64,000 bases of DNA from Epiperipatus broadwayi (taxonomy: Eukaryota; Onychophora; Udeonychophora; Euonychophora; Peripatidae): assembly GCA_028023455.1 (NCBI GenBank), contig JAQFVV010000030.1, forward strand, positions 2,562,501-2,626,500, read 5' to 3'. The notes beneath the pieces are model-generated. The model did not search any database. It saw only the letters and a program-made list of their open reading frames with translations, and was not told the DNA's origin. The translations under genes and the position numbers were made by a program. Below are positions 58,430-64,000 of this stretch, piece by piece (positions within the stretch are counted from its first letter, which is position 1; each line of letters starts with the position of its first letter).

Positions 58430-58665
58430 TTAACAAAATATCATTAAAAAAATCTGTAGAGATTCCAACCAGGAGATAATCACCAGTAGTTTTCTAAGAT
58501 TTATAAGATAACCAATTCTGCCACTGTAGTCAAAGATTAGGCAGTTTTTAATGTTAACTACATGGTTCATATTTTGTGTTTGTTCACATTTACATGGATC
58601 AATGACTGCTAGATTTTGTTTATGAAACAAATGAGCCTGAGACTTTATCCGGATGTTGTTATCCC
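58430..58665 (-). pseudogene. LINE ORF2 C-terminus (Cys/His motif)
   Basis: Minus-strand 58430-58630 reads DPCKCEQTQNMNHVVNIKNC and later SWLESLQIFL. This fits the C-terminal zinc-binding end of many jockey/CR1/RTE-type ORF2 proteins: a C-x-C-x..QT(M)xH(I/V)V...C pattern followed by W(L/I)..L(D/N/Q)I. Only this short end remains, which is usual for a 5'-truncated insertion. It differs from the two LINE families elsewhere in the window, so it is a third family or a more complete end of one of them. No poly-A tail is seen. Confidence 0.6.
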
Positions 58666-59875
58666 TATAATATGATAGCAGTTGACATTAAGTTTTGATA
58701 TATAATTTCATCATTGTCTGGTTTTGATTAGGAGTTCATCAAGATTCCATATGGGGCTACATGGAAGCTGTCATATATTCATCCAGGTTGTATAGTTAAT
58801 TGATGAAATACTGTGATTAAGTAGCAAAAATTATTTATCATCAGTAGTAGTTTATCACTCCTTGCCACTTTCTTGGCATAATTTGTTTTAATACTTTAAT
58901 TTTAAAGTTACATCATAATCTTTAAATCTTGACAACCATATTAGATTTTTAAAAAATTAATTTATGACACAATTTTAAGATAAATTGTCATGCAAAAATC
59001 ATTTAGTTTATGTTGTCAGAAAGATAAAATACCAAGGAATATAATAAGTTGGAAAAATAGTCATTACACATTCAAAATAATAATAATGATTTAGCCATTT
59101 TTAAAAATTAAATTTGTCAATAGGTTCATTACATTCTTTACAAAATTTCAAAGAAATTACATATAACATGATTTATCTAAAGACATTTCATTAGTCCAAA
59201 ATATAAAAAAAAAAAAAAATAGAGTTTTTGATATCTTTCATTTTCCTAGAAATTGCACAAGAATTTGTTCCTTGTAAGTATATATATATATAATAAATGG
59301 AAGAGAACATGGCAGACATGAATAAATCTGAAATAATATTTGGGCTGATAGTGTAGCTAAGCAGAACAATAAAATATTTAGATTTTAATGCAGTGTAGAA
59401 TAATAATAGCAATGTGTTTTTTTTTAATATCTTTCACTTTGTGAGAAAGACTTCATTTTATTAGGTAATATCCTCCTAATACGTAAAATCTAGTCATTGT
59501 TACAAAAGGATCACTTAGAAATAATAAAAATGCAGATATTTTACCCCATGATTCATCCTTTTCTGATCACAAAGTCAAAATATTTAACTAGGAAGATGGT
59601 GGAACTGGCATATCAATCAATACTTAGAAGAAAGTTAAGTGAGATGAAGTTTGAAGAGGTGCATCTCAATTTTAGTTGATGAGCAATAAAGCAGCCATGT
59701 GATCATCACTCTATGTGCCAAAAACTCATAACTTTTTTTTTAAGTAGACAACACAAAACTTTCTTTTTGAATGTTGTTAAACTACTGAGGGCCTAACTTG
59801 AGTATCCAGATATTAGCTAGCATTAGAAGTTATACTTTTTATCCATGCACAACTCCATACAGGCTTATATTTATT
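58666..59875. other. AT-rich spacer
   Basis: A-rich run at 59207-59219 and TA repeats near 59280. The open frames 59191-59412 (minus) and 59497-59679 (plus) lack recognisable features. Confidence 0.4.
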
Positions 59876-60200
59876 ATGATTATCTGCACAAATTCATCAT
59901 TTGAATCATCACTTTACTGGTTTGAGAGATCCCATTGTTGCATTGTATAATGATTAGTTAAATTAGATACTTCATCAATTGCTATTTGTTAATGCATCTG
60001 ATATGTAACTTTGGAATTTTTGTGCACTGTTTTATAATAAGCCAATCTTTACTTATGTTATCTGGCATTTTTTCATTATCATTGACAAGCAGGCATAATA
60101 ATACATTATAAAACATTGCAGGCCATTATCTCTAAAAAAAAAAAAAAAAAAGATTGCCTCAGACTTATATCTGGGTTCCTAACACCCTTCCTCAGGATGA
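59876..60200 (+). repeat. Interspersed repeat family, copy 3
   Basis: Matches copies at 16336-16560 and 44691-45340 in the blocks cttcatcaattgc, tgatatgtaactttggaa and gcactgttttataataa, then, after an A run (60133-60151), gattgcctcagacttatatc. The A run between body and last block may be an internal expansion. Confidence 0.6.
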
Positions 60201-62639
60201 ATTACATGTGCCTTACAAAAAATTCTATCACATCAAAAAAAAAAAAACACAGTTTGGGATTTAACCTTTTTCAATTCTGCATTTTTTTTCTTTATAAGTA
60301 TATTTAATAGTTTCATTAATAACATTATCATAATTTTTTCCCCAAAAAGTTAAAGAAAAAATCAAATGCTTTTCTGTTCAGTGCTATATTTAGAAGTCAT
60401 CAAGACAAGAGGCTTAGTATACCACTAGCTTTTGTAAGTTTAGGCTGCTTATCCTTTCATCATTTTTTTTTTTTATTAAAAGAAATTATTCCATCTTCCT
60501 AAAATAAATTCTGAGTAAAAGATTAATCAGAGCTGCTAAATAAAGTATTTTTGGAATCCAATGGGCTAGAAATTAGAAAAGAATTTTTGTTGCTCAAACG
60601 TGTGTCGGAATCGTTTTTTCCCCTATCTAAAAATTTAAGATAGTCTTTTCTTCATAAAATGCAATAAATTAAAGGGGACAAAAATAAAAATTCATAAAAA
60701 ATTTAAACTTTTTCAGAGACAAACATATAGTGCATATCAATCAAAAGAGGAAAAAATGAAAATTATGTAACATGCATGAGTACTCTAAATTGTTTTCCCA
60801 TGAAATTTTAAACATTTAAAAATTGTGATTTAGCTGTGACTGGATTACAATGTGTTAGTAAGCTCTTCAGAATCTGATCTATACATAACCAAACCTAGAT
60901 TATCTCTTAGGAATTCCAAAGTATGGCACTTTGAAATTTCATAAACCACTTTATTATTTTATTTGTTTTCTAATTATACAATATAGGACTATATGCATTA
61001 ATCATGTCTAAAATATAAATACTGAAATCAGTTTCATTATATCGTTACAGGCATGCACAGTATTTTTTTAGAAAAAAAACTTTGTTATCGCTAATTAATA
61101 TAATAAATGTTTTTGTTAAATAAATAAAAAAAAGCTAGCAAACAATAATTTATTTATTTTTGTATTGGAAATAAATATATAATTTATAATAATAGAAATA
61201 TACCTATTTGTATTTTTTCCATTATTGACAGTAGAGCAGCCTTACGTTGTTTTGTGCAATAGTAGAGGGCCAGATTTTGGGGCTTAAGATCCATAAATTA
61301 TGGCCTAGTTCTGTCTCTTCCCATTTGAACTTCTGATGAATTTCTAAGCAATAAACTATTCAATGAAAGTATATTAATAATTTTTATTAGACATTTATTA
61401 GACTAGAGGTTATCCAGTAATGAATAATATTTCTGTAATTTTCACTACAACATTTATGGAAGGTAGGAATGGACTGGTTTCTATTCGATTTTAACACCTT
61501 GTGGAGGAATATAATCATAAACATATGATCAAAGACATGTGAAAAAGATCTATGATTCCCAAGATGGAAATTACATGCTTAACCAGCACTCATCAATTGG
61601 CCCAGATGACAATCTCTTGCATTCTTTATCATTGTTCAATATATATATAGATATCAAATTCATAGATACCAAACATACTCTTTTTGCTTCTCTTTGATAT
61701 CTGTAGTAGTTTCAGCAATTGAGCCACCAAACTTTCCCTGGTCTCTGATGAAGCAGTTTTATACCTGTGTATTTATTGTTTTTCTGCAGTAATTAAAGTT
61801 TGTTTGTTTACTACTCCTAATCTATTATAACATATTCTATGTTGGAAATTAATTTATTTATTTGTCTAACTGTTCTTTCAAGTTTTTTTTTCATTTCCTC
61901 TGTTGTTAAAGATAGCTTAATTCCTTTGATCATTTTAAGACTAAATTAAATTAATGCTACAAATATAAATCTTTTCATCATCTGTATATAACTTAATTAA
62001 ACTGTTACTATTGCAGATATAAAATATTTTTACAAATTGCATATCTGTGATTAACATAATTTAATAAATTTAATTAAACTTTTATTACAAAAATAAGCTT
62101 TTACCTCTCCCTTTATATATATAAAACTTAAATAATATTTCTACACATACAGACATACCCACATATTTGTCATTAGTATAATTTAATTAAAATATTACAA
62201 ATACAAAATATTTTTATATACACATGGCTGCAGAAAGGAGTTTCTTGTTAACTAAGACGCTTTGATTTCTCTTTGAGGCTTTAAATGAAATACGGTGCAA
62301 ATTCCTTACATACATTTTTATCATTGCAACTGTTATTACTATACAACTATTCATAATATACACACATGGAGATCAAGAAACACCAAGGTCTCCTTCCAGT
62401 TGCAGGATAACCCAACTGAGAAATCAGTAGTGTTTTTTTCAATTTAAAATAAATGTGTGTGTGAATGCTAAAATAGATATTTAAAATACCATGACATATT
62501 AAACTAAATTATGTCCCTTATTTCTACAAAGCTGTAAAGTCACCAGCCAAGGCAATAGTTTGTGACCAAAAGTGAAAAGTGCTAATAATCCCTTGATTTT
62601 GAATCCAGGCTGCCATTTGATGATGACCTTTTATTTAAT
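60201..62639. other. AT-rich spacer
   Basis: No gene recognised. Slightly less biased patches at 61230-61350 and 61470-61620 have no assignable frame. T/A runs throughout. Confidence 0.4.
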
Positions 62640-64000
62640 TATATAGCACTATAGAAAACTTTCACCTGAAGAAGGGTTTGAAGAACTGCTTAATATTAAA
62701 TGGGACATTGTGAAATTAGAAGAAAAGAAGAGATAATTGAATTAAAGAGTAGACATCTGTTATCCTACAAAGGCACAAATATTGGAAGCACAACTAGAAT
62801 AGAATTCATTATAAATAAAAAGTGGAAGAACAAAATTGGATAAAATGGTAAGATTATTCAACTTAATGAAAGATGTCAAATGCATCTAATTCAAGTTCAT
62901 ATACTAATAAGTTCTCAATGTGTTTTAAGAATTTGAGAATTTTTATATGGATGTACAAAAGACTTGATCTGATGGAATTGGTAAATAGTGTTATGGATAA
63001 ATTTGGTTGGTGATAAAAATGAGAGAGGACACATTGCAGTAAAAGAAAAAAAACAGTATACAGCCATAAGAATATCTAAAGAAAGTACAACAGAATTGGA
63101 TTATATTTTGACTAACAGAAAATAATTTTTTAAAAATGTATTTTAAGATTGTAATGTTCTTAATAAATTCAATACGGAAGTAATCATTGTTTAGTGAGAT
63201 GCAATGCAAAACTATATAAATTAAAAATTATTAAGAAAAATAAATGATATTTCCGGTTGATATTCTTAATTTTAAGAAACATTCCAATAAATTTAAATTG
63301 ATAGGAAGATAACTGGTACCCATTAAGAAGTACAACAAAAATAGCTGCTACAAAAAGCATTTGACCAGTAAAATTTTCACTGAAATGACAATTTATAAAG
63401 AATAAAAGGAATATGGAAATATGTAAAAATGATCCATTAACAATGGTTGACTATCTAGGATTTTGTAAAGTTGTATGAAAAAGAATTGATAATGATATAA
63501 GAAAATATTGTAAATTAGCAAGGAAAGCTATGGAAGAGAATAAAGTATCAAGTTTAAAACAACAATGATATTGTAAGGAATATAATTTTTGCAATAAGAA
63601 AAAAAGAGGGAACTATTATTAAAAAGAGATGATATTATGAAGTATGTGGAAGAATTCTATAAAGAATTGTATAACAGTAAAGAACAAGAAAAAACATCTT
63701 TAAATGGAGGTATGCAATTAAATCTATAAAGATGGGTAAAAGTCCAGGTGATTATAGTATTATAATCGATATCTTAACGAAACAAAGAAATTGAAAAATT
63801 GTTGGCAAAATTATATACCGAAATGTTTAGATGTTAAAGGTGTGTTGTGATTGAAAAAATGCAGTATTAATATTTAAGAAAAGCAATAAATAAGATGTTA
63901 GAAATTACAGACCTATCTTTTATCAATTTTTTACAAAATTTTTACCAAGATAGTTGCAACTTGTCTACAGCATACAATGGATTTCAACCAACAAAACAAG
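62640..64000 (+). pseudogene. RTE-like LINE: endonuclease, linker and start of RT (cut by window end)
   Basis: Plus-strand fragments are collinear with an RTE ORF2. Endonuclease: TRIEFIINKKWKNK near 62.79-62.83 kb, LDYILTNRK at 63096-63122 and SNHCLVRCNAKL from 63179 (the SDH catalytic block with Asp changed to Asn). Linker: KRIDNDIRKYC and, near 63.65 kb, VEEFYKELYNSKEQE. RT start: MGKSPGDYSIII near 63.73 kb (usual GKSPG.D) and RNYRPIF at 63900. Frameshifts and stops make it defective in this window. The linker is shared with the minus-strand copy at 4.54-5.93 kb. The RT core and 3' end lie beyond the window. Confidence 0.85.

Noticed and set aside
61330-61370. CTGATGA in a minor repeat patch
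   Set aside because: No GAAA with a helix follows, so it is only a chance heptamer.
1-64000. CRISPR arrays, operons and prokaryotic promoters
   Set aside because: No regularly spaced short repeats, no bacterial gene density and no ribosome-binding sites; the DNA is clearly eukaryotic.

Overview
The window is strongly AT-rich eukaryotic DNA with long stretches that lack coding potential. I found no intact host gene, no rRNA and no intact tRNA gene. Almost everything recognisable is a decayed mobile element or a repeat. The mix (RTE-type LINEs, a LINE carrying an SGNH-esterase ORF1 and a C-terminal end of the kind common in chelicerate genomes, a GIY-YIG Penelope-like element, a Ty3/gypsy element, hAT and pogo/Tigger-like non-autonomous DNA transposons, and a ribozyme-bearing satellite) points to an invertebrate animal. 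An arachnid or another AT-rich invertebrate is possible, but this is a guess from element types.

Layout. 1-4.2 kb is AT-rich spacer with one dispersed repeat. 4.5-5.9 kb is an RTE-like LINE remnant (minus). 6.16-6.83 kb is the 3' end of a second LINE family (minus), and 11.87-15.35 kb is a longer copy of that family with SGNH ORF1, endonuclease and reverse transcriptase (RT). 7-11.5 kb holds unassigned patches richer in G+C. 15.46-15.83 kb is a hAT MITE. 16.9-17.16 kb holds a 27-bp inverted repeat and a canonical type I hammerhead ribozyme. 17.68-20.10 kb holds a 59-bp-arm palindrome followed by two Penelope-like copies joined 5' end to 5' end. 20.94-23.80 kb is a ~425-bp satellite array that flips orientation at about 22.01 kb, and its unit carries a second hammerhead. 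24.5-31.8 kb has isolated exon-like pieces and an unidentified decayed coding-like block (25.1-28.26 kb). 32.16-33.19 kb is a pogo/Tigger-like element with TA duplications. 37.66-42.21 kb is a complete but heavily mutated Ty3/gypsy element. 42.37-42.85 kb is an isolated inverted pair of the satellite. 50.55 and 56.35 kb are two more hAT MITEs with perfect 8-bp target duplications. 58.4 kb is a LINE C-terminus, and 62.6-64.0 kb is an RTE LINE cut by the window edge.

The most interesting part is 16.9-23.8 kb plus 42.4-42.85 kb. There, two different hammerhead ribozymes, a Penelope-like retroelement, a large palindrome and an orientation-switching ribozyme satellite lie within 7 kb. Hammerheads are known from Penelope-like elements, from some animal satellites and from the small circular-RNA retrotransposons called retrozymes, so this cluster could be a remnant of such a system. 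The ribozyme calls rest on core residues and helices seen in the sequence. Activity and the link to the Penelope-like element are inference.
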